Source: Dyella japonica DSM 16301 (lineage in GTDB: Bacteria; Pseudomonadota; Gammaproteobacteria; Xanthomonadales; Rhodanobacteraceae). From it: DNA of 64,000 nucleotides. A program made the position numbers and the translations under genes. The notes below the pieces were generated by a model, which did no database searches, had not been told where the DNA came from, and saw only the letters and a list, made by a program, of their open reading frames with translations. This document shows positions 26,671 through 40,654 of this stretch, piece by piece; position 1 is the stretch's first letter; each line of letters opens with the position of its first letter. The stretch is taken from the NCBI RefSeq assembly GCF_001010355.1, contig NZ_JPLA01000022.1, positions 60,816 through 124,815 on the forward strand, in the 5' to 3' direction.

Positions 26671-26869
26671 TTGTAGGAGCGCACCCTGTGCGCGACCACC
26701 CAACGGAGAGGTACATCCCAGCGCTGCGGTCGCGCACAGGGTGCGCTCCTACAAGGGAATACCCAGGCCTGTGCCGATCAGCTCTTTGTGGGAGCGCACC
26801 CTGTGCGCGACAAACCTACGGAGCGATACACCCAGGCGTGGCCGTCGCGCACAGGGTGCGCTCCCACAG
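26671..26869. repeat. REP cluster of four units (pairs 2 and 3)
   Basis: Units at 26671-26697 and 26728-26754 form one inverted pair (CTCCTACAA-type ends); units at about 26786-26811 and 26844-26869 form a second (CTCCCACAG-type ends). All share the core GCGCACCCTGTGCGCGAC. The linkers inside pairs also resemble each other (CGGAG followed by TACA and CCCAG). The cluster fills most of the 324-bp gap between the convergent-side ends of nbaC and parE. Confidence 0.92.
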
Positions 26870-26901
26870 ATAAGCGGCGGGCTAAAGCGGGTTGTGTGGA
26901 C

Positions 26902-28791
26902 TCACACTTCCAGCGTCGCCAGATCGCCCTTTTCCTCAAGCCACGCCTTGCGGTCGCTGGCGCGCTTCTTGGCCAGCAACATATCCATCAGCTTGGTGGT
27001 GCCGTCATCGCCATCGACGGTGAGCTGCACCAGGCGGCGCGTATCCGGATGGATGGTCGACTCGCGCAGCTGCGAGGGGTTCATCTCACCCAGGCCCTTG
27101 AAGCGGGTGGTGCTGACGGCGCCCTTCATCTTTTCGCGCTGCACGCGTTCGAGCATCGCGTTCTTTTCGCTTTCGTCGAGGCAATAGAACACCTGCTTGC
27201 CCACGTCCACGCGGAACAGCGGCGGCATGGCCACGAACACATGGCCCTCGCGCACCAGCGACGGGAAGTGGCGCAGGAACAGCGCGCTCAGCAGCGTGGC
27301 GATGTGCAGGCCGTCGGAGTCCGCATCGGCGAGGATGACCACCTTGCCGTAACGTAGACCCGAGAGATCGTCCTTGCCCGGATCGCAGCCGATCGCCACG
27401 GCGAGGTTGTGCACTTCTTCGGAAGCGAGCACGGAGCCCGACTCGACTTCCCAGGTGTTCAAGATCTTGCCGCGCAAAGGCAGGATCGCCTGAAATTCCT
27501 TGTCGCGCGCCTGCTTGGCGCTGCCGCCGGCCGAATCGCCCTCGACCAGGAACAGCTCGGTGCGGGTGAGGTCGGTCGCGGTGCAGTCGGCCAGCTTGCC
27601 GGGCAGGGCGGGGCCCTGGGTGATCTTCTTGCGCACCACCTGCTTGGCGGCCTTCAGGCGCGCGCTGGCGCGCTCGATGGCGAGCTGGGCAATGCGTTCG
27701 CCCAGGTCCACATGCTGGTTGAGCCACAGGCTGAAGGCATCGTGGATGACGTTCTCGACCATGCCCGCGGCGTTGCGCGAGGACAGGCGCTCCTTGGTCT
27801 GGCCGGCAAACTGCGGATCCTGCAGCTTGGTCGACAGCACGAAGGCGAGGCGTTCCCACACGTCTTCCGGCGCCAGCTTGACGCCGCGCGGCAGCAGGTT
27901 GCGGATGTCGCAGAATTCGCGGATCGCATTGGTGAGGCCCGAACGCAGGCCGTTCACGTGCGTGCCGCCTTGCGCCGTGGGAATCAGGTTGACGTAGCTT
28001 TCCTGCACCAGCTCGCCTTCCGGCACCCAGGCCAGGGCCACGTCGAGGCCATCGGCTTCGCGCTGCACGTGATGCACGAACAGCTCGGTCGGAATCGCTT
28101 CGGCACCGGACAGCTCGTCGCGCAGGTAATCGCGCAGGCCGTCCTCGTAATGCCATTCGTTGACTTCGCCGGTGGCTTCGTCGAGCAGCTTCACGTTGAG
28201 GCCGGCGCACAGCACGGCCTTGGCGCGCAGCAGGTGGCGCAGCTTGCCCAGCGAGATCTTCGGCGAGTCGAAGTACTTCGGGTCGGCCCAGAAGCGCACG
28301 GTGGTGCCGGTCTTCTTCTTGGGCACCGAGCCGATGATTTCCAGCTCGCTGGCGCGGTCGCCGTTCTCGAACGCCATGCGGTATTCGTTGCCGTCGCGGC
28401 GGATGGTGACTTCCACGCGGTTGGACAGCGCATTGACCACCGACACGCCCACGCCGTGCAAGCCGCCGGAGAAGTTGTAGTTCTTGCCGGAGAATTTGCC
28501 GCCCGCATGCAGGCGCGTGAGGATCAGCTCCACGCCCGGCACGCCTTCTTCCGGATGGATATCCACCGGCATGCCGCGGCCGTCGTCGCTCACTTCCACC
28601 GAGCCGTCGGTATGGACGATCACGTCCAGCGTCTTGGCGTGGCCGGAAATGGCCTCGTCCACCGAGTTGTCGATGACTTCCTGCGCCAGATGGTTCGGGC
28701 GCGAGGTGTCGGTATACATGCCCGGGCGGCGCTTGACGGGGTCAAGGCCAGAGAGGACTTCAATGTCGGCGGCGTTGTAGCGACTGCTCAT
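26902..28791 (-). CDS. parE: DNA topoisomerase IV subunit B
   Basis: 629 residues, the ParE rather than GyrB length. The GHKL ATPase has DNSVDEAISGHA, DDGRGMPVD and GGLHGVGVSVVNALS. The TOPRIM domain begins with LVEGDSAGGSAKQARD (the quinolone-interaction region) and has ADADSDGLHI. With ParC it decatenates sister chromosomes. It is a single gene between two REP clusters; parC is not in the window. Confidence 0.96.
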   Translation of the reverse strand: MSSRYNAADIEVLSGLDPVKRRPGMYTDTSRPNHLAQEVIDNSVDEAISGHAKTLDVIVHTDGSVEVSDDGRGMPVDIHPEEGVPGVELILTRLHAGGKFSGKNYNFSGGLHGVGVSVVNALSNRVEVTIRRDGNEYRMAFENGDRASELEIIGSVPKKKTGTTVRFWADPKYFDSPKISLGKLRHLLRAKAVLCAGLNVKLLDEATGEVNEWHYEDGLRDYLRDELSGAEAIPTELFVHHVQREADGLDVALAWVPEGELVQESYVNLIPTAQGGTHVNGLRSGLTNAIREFCDIRNLLPRGVKLAPEDVWERLAFVLSTKLQDPQFAGQTKERLSSRNAAGMVENVIHDAFSLWLNQHVDLGERIAQLAIERASARLKAAKQVVRKKITQGPALPGKLADCTATDLTRTELFLVEGDSAGGSAKQARDKEFQAILPLRGKILNTWEVESGSVLASEEVHNLAVAIGCDPGKDDLSGLRYGKVVILADADSDGLHIATLLSALFLRHFPSLVREGHVFVAMPPLFRVDVGKQVFYCLDESEKNAMLERVQREKMKGAVSTTRFKGLGEMNPSQLRESTIHPDTRRLVQLTVDGDDGTTKLMDMLLAKKRASDRKAWLEEKGDLATLEV

Positions 28792-28859
28792 GGGGAAAGG
28801 TCGGGTGGCTAAGACGGGGAGGATGGGTTGCCGGGGGCGGGAAGGTCAAGCGTCCTCTG

Positions 28860-28933
28860 TTTGTAGGAGCGCACCCTGTGCGCGACCCGGCCTTCGGCCG
28901 GGCCGGTTCGCGCACAGGGTGCGCTCCTACAAG
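28860..28933. repeat. REP-type inverted repeat (pair 4)
   Basis: Two units (28860-28887 and 28906-28933) face each other, with an inner CCGGCC-TTC-GGCCGG hairpin between them. It lies between parE and the aminopeptidase P gene, both on the minus strand. Confidence 0.9.
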
Positions 28934-28944
28934 GAGGGGCAGTG

Positions 28945-30744
28945 TTAAAGGGGGGCGCAGTGCCGCTCCAGCCAGACCAGATCGGCGTCTTCCAAGAGCG
29001 GCGCTAGCGCCGCTCGCACGGTGGCATGGTAGTCATCCAGCCAGGCCCGCTCCTCGGGATTGAGCAGCTCCGGTTCCAGCGCACGGCGGTCGAACGGGCA
29101 CAGGGTGAGCGTTTCGAACGCGTAGAACTCGCCAAATTCGGTCTTGTCGGCCTCGATCACCACCGCCAGGTTCTCGTGGCGGATGCCGTGGCGGCCCGGC
29201 TTGTACAGGCCCGGTTCGATCGAGGTGATCATGCCGGGGTCCAGCGGCACCAGGGTGGCGCCGGACGCCGGCGGGCGGATGCCTTGCGGGCCTTCGTGCA
29301 CATTAAGGAAGTAACCCACGCCGTGGCCGGTGCCGTGGCCGTAGTCCATGCCGCTCGCCCAGAGCGGCGCGCGGGCCAGTGCATCGAGCTGCGGGCCGCT
29401 GGCGCCTTTGGGGAAACGGGCGCGGCTGAGGGCAATCAGGCCTTTCATCACCAGGGTGGCGTCGCGGCGCTGCTCGGCGGTGGTTTCGCCCAGCGCCAGC
29501 ACGCGGGTGACGTCGGTGGTGCCGCCCAGGTATTGACCACCGGAATCGACCAGCAACAGGCCCTGCGGCTTCAGCGTGCTGTGGGCTTCCGGCGTGGCCC
29601 GGTAATGGGGCAGGGCGCCATTGGCCTGGTAGCCGGCGATGGTGGAGAAACTCTCGCCGACGAAATTCGGCTGGGCGGAACGTTCTTCGCGCAGCAAGGC
29701 ATCGACGTCGAGCTCGGTCTGCTTCATGCCGGCGGTGACGCGTTCCTCCAGCCGGCGGAACGCGCGGACCAGAGCCGAGCCGTCCCGGCGCATGGCGTCG
29801 CGGACGTGTTCCAGCTCGGCTTCGGTCTTGCGTGACTTGAACAGCGTCGACGGATTGGCCGCCTCGATCAGCGGCGTGGCCGTCGGGATCGCGGACGCCA
29901 CGGCCACCACGATGCGGTTGCCGTCCAGCAGCAATCGATCTTGCGCGCCCAGCTCGGCCAGCGTGTCGGTCACGGTCGCGTAGTCGGCAATGCGAACCTG
30001 ATCGGCATGAAGCGCCTGCACCAGGGCATCGCTGAGCTTGCCGCGATCGACGAACAAGGTGGCGTGTCCTTCGGCCTGCACCAAAAGATGGGCGAGGAAC
30101 ACAGGATTGCATTCCACATCGCTGCCGCGCAGGTTGGTCAGCCAGGCGATGTCGTCGAGGCTGGACACCAGATGATGGGTGGCGCCCAGTTTGCGCATGG
30201 CGGTGCGCAGGCGGCCGAATTTGTCGCTGCGCGGTTGGCTGGCGTAGCGGGCCGGATGTTCCACGATGGGCGCGGCGGGCAGGGCGGGACGATCCGGCCA
30301 GATCAGTGCCGGCAGGTCGAGGTCCGTGCGCAGCTTCGCGCCGTTGCGTTCCAGGCGTCGCTCAAGCTGCCGGGCGGCGGACAAGGAGAAACTGTCGCCA
30401 GCGACGGCCAGGACCTGGTCCTCGCCCAAGCGTTCAAGCAGCCATTCGATATGTTCCGGCGCGTGCGCCACGCGCTGCTTCATCAGCTCGACGCCGCTGC
30501 CGGCCAGTTCCGTGCCGGCCTGCGCGAAATAGCGGCTGTCCGTCCATAGGCCGGCGTGATCGGCGGTGACCACCAGGGTGCCGGCCGAGCCGGTAAACCC
30601 GGAGAGCCATTGGCGCGCCTGCCAGTGCGCCGGCAGATATTCGGATAGGTGGGGATCGGCGCTGGGCACGAGGCAGGCGGCGATGCCATGTTGCTTCATG
30701 GCTTGCCGCAGGGCGGTCAATTTCGCGGGCGTGGTGAGGTCCAT
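28945..30744 (-). CDS. Aminopeptidase P family protein (Xaa-Pro aminopeptidase, three-domain type)
   Basis: 599 residues, the length of the three-domain APP1-like enzymes rather than the 440-residue E. coli PepP. Two creatinase-like N-terminal domains (with SADPHLSEYLP and TDSRYFAQA) precede the M24 pita-bread domain. Metal ligands lie in VDSGGQYLGGTTDVTR (two Asp), GTGHGVGYFLNVHEGP (His), TSIEPGLYKPG (Glu) and HENLAVV. It releases N-terminal residues before proline in the cytoplasm. It is divergent from the cyo operon; the 217-bp gap contains no clear promoter. Confidence 0.92.
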   Translation of the reverse strand: MDLTTPAKLTALRQAMKQHGIAACLVPSADPHLSEYLPAHWQARQWLSGFTGSAGTLVVTADHAGLWTDSRYFAQAGTELAGSGVELMKQRVAHAPEHIEWLLERLGEDQVLAVAGDSFSLSAARQLERRLERNGAKLRTDLDLPALIWPDRPALPAAPIVEHPARYASQPRSDKFGRLRTAMRKLGATHHLVSSLDDIAWLTNLRGSDVECNPVFLAHLLVQAEGHATLFVDRGKLSDALVQALHADQVRIADYATVTDTLAELGAQDRLLLDGNRIVVAVASAIPTATPLIEAANPSTLFKSRKTEAELEHVRDAMRRDGSALVRAFRRLEERVTAGMKQTELDVDALLREERSAQPNFVGESFSTIAGYQANGALPHYRATPEAHSTLKPQGLLLVDSGGQYLGGTTDVTRVLALGETTAEQRRDATLVMKGLIALSRARFPKGASGPQLDALARAPLWASGMDYGHGTGHGVGYFLNVHEGPQGIRPPASGATLVPLDPGMITSIEPGLYKPGRHGIRHENLAVVIEADKTEFGEFYAFETLTLCPFDRRALEPELLNPEERAWLDDYHATVRAALAPLLEDADLVWLERHCAPL

Positions 30745-30967
30745 CGCGGCATGTTAGCAGGGCGCCGCGCGGACGAAATTCTTCCTTTTTCGACCAAGGT
30801 CGACGCACGAATGCGGGTGCGCGCGCTTGCTTTTTCAAGTCAAGGGGTCGCGGCCTCGTGCGCAAAATGTTGCATGTGCGGCATTGTGTCTCTAGGAGAG
30901 GAAAACGCGGGGACAAATCGCTACCATGCCGCCCGTCCCCACGCTGTACCCCAGGTAGTCAGTGAAC

Positions 30968-31951
30968 ATGCATGCCCTTATTTCGCGCTTGCGCTACGCA
31001 GGCGTTGGCGCCGCTGTGTTGCTCAGCGGTTGCAACTTGGAAGTCCTCACGCCCAAGGGCGACGTGGGTTCCCAGGAGAAGTCCCTCATCCTGATCGCGC
31101 TGGGCCTGATGGCCATCGTGGCGATTCCGGTGATCGCGATGACGCTGTGGTTCCCCTGGCGCTACCGCAAGGCCAACAAGAACGCCACCTACGCGCCGTC
31201 CTGGTCGCATTCGACCAAGATCGAGCTGGTGGTGTGGACGATCCCCGCGATCATCGTGGCCATCCTCGCCGTGATCACCTGGACGAGCTCGCATGCGCTC
31301 GATCCGTACAAGCCGCTGGAGTCCGAGGCCAAGCCGGTGACGGTGCAGGTCGTGTCGATGGACTGGAAGTGGCTGTTCGTCTATCCGGAATACGGCGTGG
31401 CCTCGGTCAACGAGCTGGCCTTCCCGGTCGATCGCCCGGTCAATTTCCAGATCACCTCCGATTCGGTGATGAATGCCTTCTTCATCCCGCAGCTGGGCAG
31501 CCAGGTCTACGCGATGGCGGGCATGGAAACCAAGCTGCACCTGATTGCCCGCGAGCCGGGTGCGTACGACGGCCTGTCGACCAACTTCAGCGGCGAAGGC
31601 TTCTCGGACATGCACTTCAAGGCCATCGCCACCTCGGAAGACGGCTTCAAGGACTGGATCGCCAAGGCCAAGGCCACGCCGACCACGCTCGACGCCGACA
31701 GCTACAAGACCCTGGCCAAGCCCAGCGAGAAGGCGCCAGTCGCCTACTACGGCAACGTGGCCAACGGCTTGTTCTCCAGCGTGCTCAACCAACACATGGA
31801 TGGCATGTCGCACGACGCCGCCGCGCACGGGGAGATTTCGATGGACATGTCTCACGACGCGCCGGAAGAAAGCATGCAGATGGACATGCACGAACACCAG
31901 GACGGGGGCGCTGTGTCCTCGAACATCACCCCGGCCAAGGCAGAGAAGTAA
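30968..31951 (+). CDS. cyoA: Cytochrome bo3 ubiquinol oxidase subunit II
   Basis: About 327 residues (an in-frame GTG at 30962 would add two). The lipoprotein signal ends in LLSGC. Two helices follow, then a cupredoxin domain in which the CuA ligands are missing (TNFSGEGFSDMHF replaces the Cys-rich CuA loop), as expected for a quinol oxidase. The C-terminus is odd: about residues 276-313 (counted from the GTG) hold 13 His or Met, with MSHD repeated. First gene of cyoABCD. Confidence 0.95.
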   Translation: MHALISRLRYAGVGAAVLLSGCNLEVLTPKGDVGSQEKSLILIALGLMAIVAIPVIAMTLWFPWRYRKANKNATYAPSWSHSTKIELVVWTIPAIIVAILAVITWTSSHALDPYKPLESEAKPVTVQVVSMDWKWLFVYPEYGVASVNELAFPVDRPVNFQITSDSVMNAFFIPQLGSQVYAMAGMETKLHLIAREPGAYDGLSTNFSGEGFSDMHFKAIATSEDGFKDWIAKAKATPTTLDADSYKTLAKPSEKAPVAYYGNVANGLFSSVLNQHMDGMSHDAAAHGEISMDMSHDAPEESMQMDMHEHQDGGAVSSNITPAKAEK

Positions 31952-31954
31952 GCC

Positions 31955-33979
31955 ATGTTTGGAAAGCTCACCCTTGACGCGATTCCCTATCACGAACCGA
32001 TCGTGATGGTGACGCTCGCCGCCGTCCTCCTTGGCGGCCTGGCGATGCTCGCGGCTCTTACCAAGTTCCGTCTGTGGGGTTACCTGTGGAAGGAATGGTT
32101 CACCTCGGTGGACCACAAGAAGATCGGCATCATGTACATCATCGTGGCGCTGGTCATGCTGCTGCGCGGCTTCGCCGATGCCTTGATGATGCGCCTGCAG
32201 CAGGCCACGGCCGCGGCCGATTCGGCCGGCTACCTGCCGCCGCACCACTTCGACCAGGTGTTCACCGCCCACGGCGTGATCATGATCTTCTTCGTGGCGA
32301 TGCCGCTGATCACCGGCCTGATGAACCTGGTGGTGCCGCTGCAGATCGGCGCGCGCGACGTGGCTTATCCCTTCCTCAACTCGCTCAGCTTCTGGCTGTT
32401 CCTGTCGGGCGTGTTCCTGGTGATGGTGTCGCTGTTCGTCGGCGACTTCGCCGCGACCGGCTGGCTGGCCTATCCGCCGTTGTCCGGGCTTGATTACAGT
32501 CCAACGGTCGGCGTCGATTACTACATCTGGGCGCTGCAGCTATCGGGTCTGGGCACCACGCTGAGCGGCATCAACTTCATCGTCACCATCATGAAGATGC
32601 GCACGCCCGGCATGACGCTGATGAAGATGCCGGTGTTCACCTGGACGGCGCTGGTCACCAACATCCTGATCGTGGCCGCATTCCCGATCCTTACGGTGAC
32701 GCTGGCGCTGCTCACGGCCGATCGTTATCTCGGCATGCACTTCTTCACCAACGATCTTGGCGGCAACGCCATGATGTACGTGAACCTGATCTGGATCTGG
32801 GGCCACCCCGAGGTCTACATCCTGGTGCTGCCGTGCTTCGGCGCGTACTCGGAAATCGTCGCCACGTTCTCCAAGAAGCCGCTGTTCGGTTACAAGTCGA
32901 TGGTGTACGCCACCTCGGCGATCGGCGTGCTGTCGTTCCTGGTGTGGCTGCACCACTTCTTCACCATGGGCTCGGGTGCGAACGTCAATGCCTTCTTCGG
33001 CATCATGACGATGATCATCTCGGTGCCTACCGGCGCGAAGCTGTTCAACTGGTTGTTCACCATGTACCGCGGCCGCGTCGAGATGACCGTGCCGATGCTG
33101 TGGACGATCGGCTTCATGGTCACCTTCGTGGTCGGCGGCGTCACCGGCGTGCTGATGGCGGTGCCGGGTGCGGACTTCGTCCTGCACAACAGCGTGTTCC
33201 TGATCGCGCACTTCCATAACGTGATCATCGGCGGCGTGGTGTTCGGCTGCCTGGCCGCGATCAACTACTGGTTCCCCAAGGCGTTCGGCTTCCGCTTGAA
33301 CGAGGCCTGGGGCAAGGCGTCGTTCTGGTGCTGGCTGGTGGGTTTCTACGTGGCCTTCGTGCCGCTGTACATCCTGGGCCTGAAGGGCATGACGCGTCGC
33401 ATGAACCACTATGCGAACCCCGATTGGCAGCCTTATCTGATCGTCGCCGCCATCGGCGCGGCGATCATCGCCGCCGGCATCTTCTGCATCCTCGTGCAGT
33501 TCTACGTCAGCGTGCGCGACCGCAAGAAGCTCACCGATCCCAGCGGCGACCCGTGGGGTGGCCGCACCCTGGAATGGTCGATCAGCTCGCCCGCACCGTT
33601 CTACAACTTTGCAACGCTGCCCCAGGTCCGTGAACTGGACCAGTTCTGGGAAGACAAACAAAACGGAGTCGCCTACGTGCAACCTGCCAAGTACGAAGAC
33701 ATTCACATGCCCCGCAACACCGGCGTCGGTGTGGTCATGGGCGCGTTCGGTACGGTCCTGGGTTTTGCCCTGGTGTGGCACATCTGGTGGATGGCGGCGA
33801 TCGGCCTGCTCGGCATGATTGCTTCCTTCATCGTCCGCGCCTACGACCGCGACGTCGACTACTGGGTGCCGGCGGCCGAAGTGGAACGCATCGAGCGTTC
33901 GCGTCACGCCCAGCTCAAGCAGTTCCAGACCACGCAGGTGGCTCCGGTGGCCGCTCCGCAGCGTCAGAAGGTGGCGTAA
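31955..33979 (+). CDS. cyoB: Cytochrome bo3 ubiquinol oxidase subunit I
   Basis: 674 residues, the catalytic heme-copper subunit that reduces O2 and pumps protons. Heme and copper ligands fall at the same numbers as in E. coli CyoB: H106 (FTAHGVIM), H284 and cross-linked Y288 (WGHPEVYIL), H333/H334 (WLHHFFTMG), H419 and H421 ([10 protein letters not shown]). About 14-15 helices are expected. It starts 3 bp after cyoA. Confidence 0.98.
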   Translation: MFGKLTLDAIPYHEPIVMVTLAAVLLGGLAMLAALTKFRLWGYLWKEWFTSVDHKKIGIMYIIVALVMLLRGFADALMMRLQQATAAADSAGYLPPHHFDQVFTAHGVIMIFFVAMPLITGLMNLVVPLQIGARDVAYPFLNSLSFWLFLSGVFLVMVSLFVGDFAATGWLAYPPLSGLDYSPTVGVDYYIWALQLSGLGTTLSGINFIVTIMKMRTPGMTLMKMPVFTWTALVTNILIVAAFPILTVTLALLTADRYLGMHFFTNDLGGNAMMYVNLIWIWGHPEVYILVLPCFGAYSEIVATFSKKPLFGYKSMVYATSAIGVLSFLVWLHHFFTMGSGANVNAFFGIMTMIISVPTGAKLFNWLFTMYRGRVEMTVPMLWTIGFMVTFVVGGVTGVLMAVPGADFVLHNSVFLIAHFHNVIIGGVVFGCLAAINYWFPKAFGFRLNEAWGKASFWCWLVGFYVAFVPLYILGLKGMTRRMNHYANPDWQPYLIVAAIGAAIIAAGIFCILVQFYVSVRDRKKLTDPSGDPWGGRTLEWSISSPAPFYNFATLPQVRELDQFWEDKQNGVAYVQPAKYEDIHMPRNTGVGVVMGAFGTVLGFALVWHIWWMAAIGLLGMIASFIVRAYDRDVDYWVPAAEVERIERSRHAQLKQFQTTQVAPVAAPQRQKVA

Positions 33980-33982
33980 GTC

Positions 33983-34615
33983 ATGAGCAGTCCTGCAGTA
34001 AGCGCCACCCACGGCGCGCTCGACGGCGTCTCCCACGGGGGAGACGCCCATCACCACGACGATGGATCCAAGACCCTGCTGGGGTTCTGGATCTATCTGA
34101 TGAGCGACTGCCTGATCTTCTCGGGCCTGTTCGCGACCTTTGCCGTGCTGGCCAACGCCACCGCGGGCGGCCCGACCGGCAAGGAGCTGTTCGAGCTGCC
34201 GTACGTGCTCGGCGAGACCATGCTGCTGCTGATCTCGTCGGTCACCTTCGGCATGGCCATGCTGGCCATGCACGCCGGCAAGAAGAACCAGCTGCTCGCG
34301 TGGCTGGCGGTGACCTTCGTGTTCGGCGCCGGCTTCATCGGCATGGAAGTGCATGAGTTCGCCAAGCTGATCGCCGACGGCGCCGGCCCGAGCCGGAGTG
34401 CGTTCCTGTCCAGCTACTTCACCCTGGTCGGCACGCACGGTCTGCACGTGACCTGCGGCCTGATCTGGCTGGTGGTGATGATGGACCAGATGCGCCGCTA
34501 CGGCCTGACCGACGCGACCCGTCGCCGCCTGTCCTGCCTGAGCCTGTTCTGGCACTTCCTGGACATCGTCTGGATCTGCGTCTTCACCTTCGTCTACCTG
34601 CGGGGTGCCATCTGA
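33983..34615 (+). CDS. cyoC: Cytochrome bo3 ubiquinol oxidase subunit III
   Basis: 210 residues with five helices and a His/Asp-rich N-terminus ([12 protein letters not shown]). [23 protein letters not shown] and [16 protein letters not shown] are subunit III signatures. It stabilises the proton-pumping complex in the inner membrane. Its stop shares one base with the cyoD start (TGATG). Confidence 0.96.
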   Translation: MSSPAVSATHGALDGVSHGGDAHHHDDGSKTLLGFWIYLMSDCLIFSGLFATFAVLANATAGGPTGKELFELPYVLGETMLLLISSVTFGMAMLAMHAGKKNQLLAWLAVTFVFGAGFIGMEVHEFAKLIADGAGPSRSAFLSSYFTLVGTHGLHVTCGLIWLVVMMDQMRRYGLTDATRRRLSCLSLFWHFLDIVWICVFTFVYLRGAI

Positions 34616-34983
34616 TGTCCGCCCATCCTTCGTCCCACGACGCGGCCCACCACGACGCCGCCCACGGCAGCACCAAGTCCTACTTGATCGGCTTCGTGCT
34701 GTCGGTGGTGCTGACCCTGGCCTCGTTTGGCGTGGTCATGAGCGGCAAGGTGCCGCACGAGCTGATGATGCCCGGCATCATCGTGTTCGGCGTAGCCCAG
34801 CTTATCGTCCAGCTGGTCTACTTCCTGCACATGGGCACCTCACCCTCGCAGCGCGGCAACCTGGCCATCATGCTGTTCACCCTGCTGATCCTGGCCATCG
34901 TGGTGGTCGGCTCGCTGTGGGTGCTGCACAACATGAATGTGAACATGATGCATCCGACGTCGCAGATGGTGCCGGTGGAGTAA
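34615..34983 (+). CDS. cyoD: Cytochrome bo3 ubiquinol oxidase subunit IV
   Basis: 122 residues with a His-rich N-terminus and three helices; KSYLIGFVLSVVLTLASFGVV and VQLVYFLHMGTSPSQR match CyoD. It assists assembly of the Cu-B site of subunit I. It ends the operon: cyoE (heme O synthase) does not follow, and a terminator comes 26 bp later. Confidence 0.95.
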   Translation: MSAHPSSHDAAHHDAAHGSTKSYLIGFVLSVVLTLASFGVVMSGKVPHELMMPGIIVFGVAQLIVQLVYFLHMGTSPSQRGNLAIMLFTLLILAIVVVGSLWVLHNMNVNMMHPTSQMVPVE

Positions 34984-35006
34984 GCCGGGGCTGCTGCGTG
35001 ACGACA

Positions 35007-35033
35007 GGGGCGCCTTCGGGCGCCTTTGTTGTT
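35007..35033 (+). terminator. Rho-independent terminator after cyoD
   Basis: GGCGCC, a UUCG-type loop and GGCGCC (35009-35024) are followed by TTTGTTGTT. The very stable tetraloop and the place 26 bp after the stop support it. Confidence 0.8.
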
Positions 35034-35056
35034 TATGGGGCTACCTAGGGCCCCCC

Positions 35057-37704
<2,648 letters not shown>

Positions 37705-37713
37705 CAGCTCTGA

Positions 37714-39120
<1,407 letters not shown>

Positions 39121-39138
39121 TAGGAGCGCACTACGCCT

Positions 39139-39465
39139 ATGCTGCGTTGGGTTGCCCTGGTCCTGGTACTCGTGCTGATCGCCCTGCAGGTGAAACTGTG
39201 GAGCGGCACCGGCGGCGTGCACGGCGTGGAAACGCTGCGCGCCGCGGTGAAGAAGCAGGGTGAGGACAACGACAAGCTGACCCAGCGCAACCAGGCGCTG
39301 GGCGCGGACGTGAGCGACCTCAAGCACGGCGAGCAAGCCGTGGAGGCACGCGCCCGCGCCGAGCTCGGCCTGATCAAGCCGGGCGAAACGTTCTACCAGG
39401 TGGTTGAAAAGCCGGGCGCCACGCAGGCGCCCGCGTCCGCAGCCTCCACCAACGGCAACCCATGA
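39139..39465 (+). CDS. ftsB: Cell division protein FtsB
   Basis: 108 residues: one N-terminal membrane helix (residues 3-18), then a periplasmic coiled coil (about 30-70), ending in ARAELGLIKPGETFYQVV, the hallmark of FtsB. An Ala/Pro/Thr tail follows. It forms the FtsQBL complex at the septum. Located between eno and ispD as in most Gammaproteobacteria, with a 4-bp overlap to ispD. Confidence 0.95.
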   Translation: MLRWVALVLVLVLIALQVKLWSGTGGVHGVETLRAAVKKQGEDNDKLTQRNQALGADVSDLKHGEQAVEARARAELGLIKPGETFYQVVEKPGATQAPASAASTNGNP

Positions 39466-40154
39466 GCGCGCCGCTCTGGTGCGTGGTGCCGGCGGCGGGG
39501 CGCGGCACGCGTGTTGGTGGCAGCATCCCCAAACAATACCTGCCGTTGGCCGGCCGGCCGCTGATCCTGCATACGCTGGAGCGGCTGGCGTCGCATCCCC
39601 GCATCGCCGGTCTGATGGTGGTGCTGGGCGACAACGACGGCCACTGGCCGGGCGTCGATCATCTGTACGGCAAGCCAGTGCTCACGACGCTGGGCGGTGC
39701 GGAGCGTTGCGACTCGGTACTGGCTGGCGTGCGCGCCTTGCCGCCCGAGGTAAGCGACGAGGGCTTCGTGCTGGTACATGACGCGGCACGTCCCTGCGTG
39801 CGCGAAGGCGACATCACCCGTCTGCTCGATCTGGGTATGCCCGCCGGTGGCGGCCTGCTGGGCGCGCCCCTGCGCGACACGCTCAAGCGCGCCAATGATG
39901 TCGGACGCAGCGATGTCACCGAACCACGCGATCATCGCTGGCGTGCGTTCACGCCGCAGATGTTCCGTCGCGGCGAGCTCGCGGCTGCGCTGCAGGCGGC
40001 TTACGCGGCCGGCGTGACGGTGAGCGACGAGGCCATGGCGATGGAGCGCGCGGGTTTCGCGCCGTTGCTGGTCGAGGGCGCCGAAGACAACATCAAGGTC
40101 ACCACGGCAACGGATTTCGCACTTGCGGAGTTCCTGTTGTCGCGTATGAAATGA
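39462..40154 (+). CDS. ispD: 2-C-methyl-D-erythritol 4-phosphate cytidylyltransferase
   Basis: 230 residues. It transfers CMP to MEP in the non-mevalonate isoprenoid pathway. The nucleotide loop is [21 protein letters not shown] at the N-terminus; [10 protein letters not shown] and [11 protein letters not shown] are further family motifs. It overlaps ftsB by 4 bp and precedes ispF, the usual pairing. Confidence 0.96.
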   Translation: MSAPLWCVVPAAGRGTRVGGSIPKQYLPLAGRPLILHTLERLASHPRIAGLMVVLGDNDGHWPGVDHLYGKPVLTTLGGAERCDSVLAGVRALPPEVSDEGFVLVHDAARPCVREGDITRLLDLGMPAGGGLLGAPLRDTLKRANDVGRSDVTEPRDHRWRAFTPQMFRRGELAAALQAAYAAGVTVSDEAMAMERAGFAPLLVEGAEDNIKVTTATDFALAEFLLSRMK

Positions 40155-40177
40155 GCCCGAGGCTCCAAGGAGTATCC

Positions 40178-40654
40178 ATGATGCGCATCGGACAGGGCTT
40201 CGACGTCCACACTTTCGGCGAAGGCGACCACGTGATGCTGGGCGGCGTACGCGTGCCGCACACGCATGGCGTGGTGGCGCACTCCGATGGTGACGTGGTG
40301 CTCCATGCGCTGTGCGATGCGATCTTCGGCGCGCTGGCGCTGGGCGATATCGGCCGGCATTTTCCGCCCAGCCAGGAGCAATGGCGCAACGCCGACAGCC
40401 GCGTCTTCCTGCGCCATGCCGCCAAGCTGATGCGCGAGCAGGGCTATACGCTGGGCAATGCCGATGTCACCGTGATCTGCGAAGCGCCCAAGGTGGGCCC
40501 GCACTCGCTGGCCATGCGCGAAGCCGTGGCCGAGGAACTGCGCTGCGAACTGGGCCGTATCAGCATCAAGGCCACCACCACCGAAAAGCTCGGCTTCACC
40601 GGCCGCGGCGAGGGCATTGCGGCGCAAGCCTGCGTGCTGCTGGTCCTGGCATGA
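40178..40654 (+). CDS. ispF: 2-C-methyl-D-erythritol 2,4-cyclodiphosphate synthase
   Basis: 158 residues. It cyclises CDP-ME-2-P to MEcPP. The zinc-site motif is [21 protein letters not shown] and [46 protein letters not shown] is at the C-terminus. The start is decided by AAGGAG at 40167-40172, five bases before ATG 40178; the ATG at 40151 that overlaps ispD lacks such a site. Confidence 0.96.
   Translation: MMRIGQGFDVHTFGEGDHVMLGGVRVPHTHGVVAHSDGDVVLHALCDAIFGALALGDIGRHFPPSQEQWRNADSRVFLRHAAKLMREQGYTLGNADVTVICEAPKVGPHSLAMREAVAEELRCELGRISIKATTTEKLGFTGRGEGIAAQACVLLVLA

Noticed and set aside
26671..26869. Possible CRISPR array from regularly repeated units
   Set aside because: Units alternate in orientation, spacers differ in length and partly resemble each other, and no cas gene is present; these are REP pairs.
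32540..34555. 671-codon minus-strand ORF opposite cyoB/cyoC
   Set aside because: Low-complexity His/Arg/Asp/Gln composition with no start context; it mirrors conserved cyo genes.
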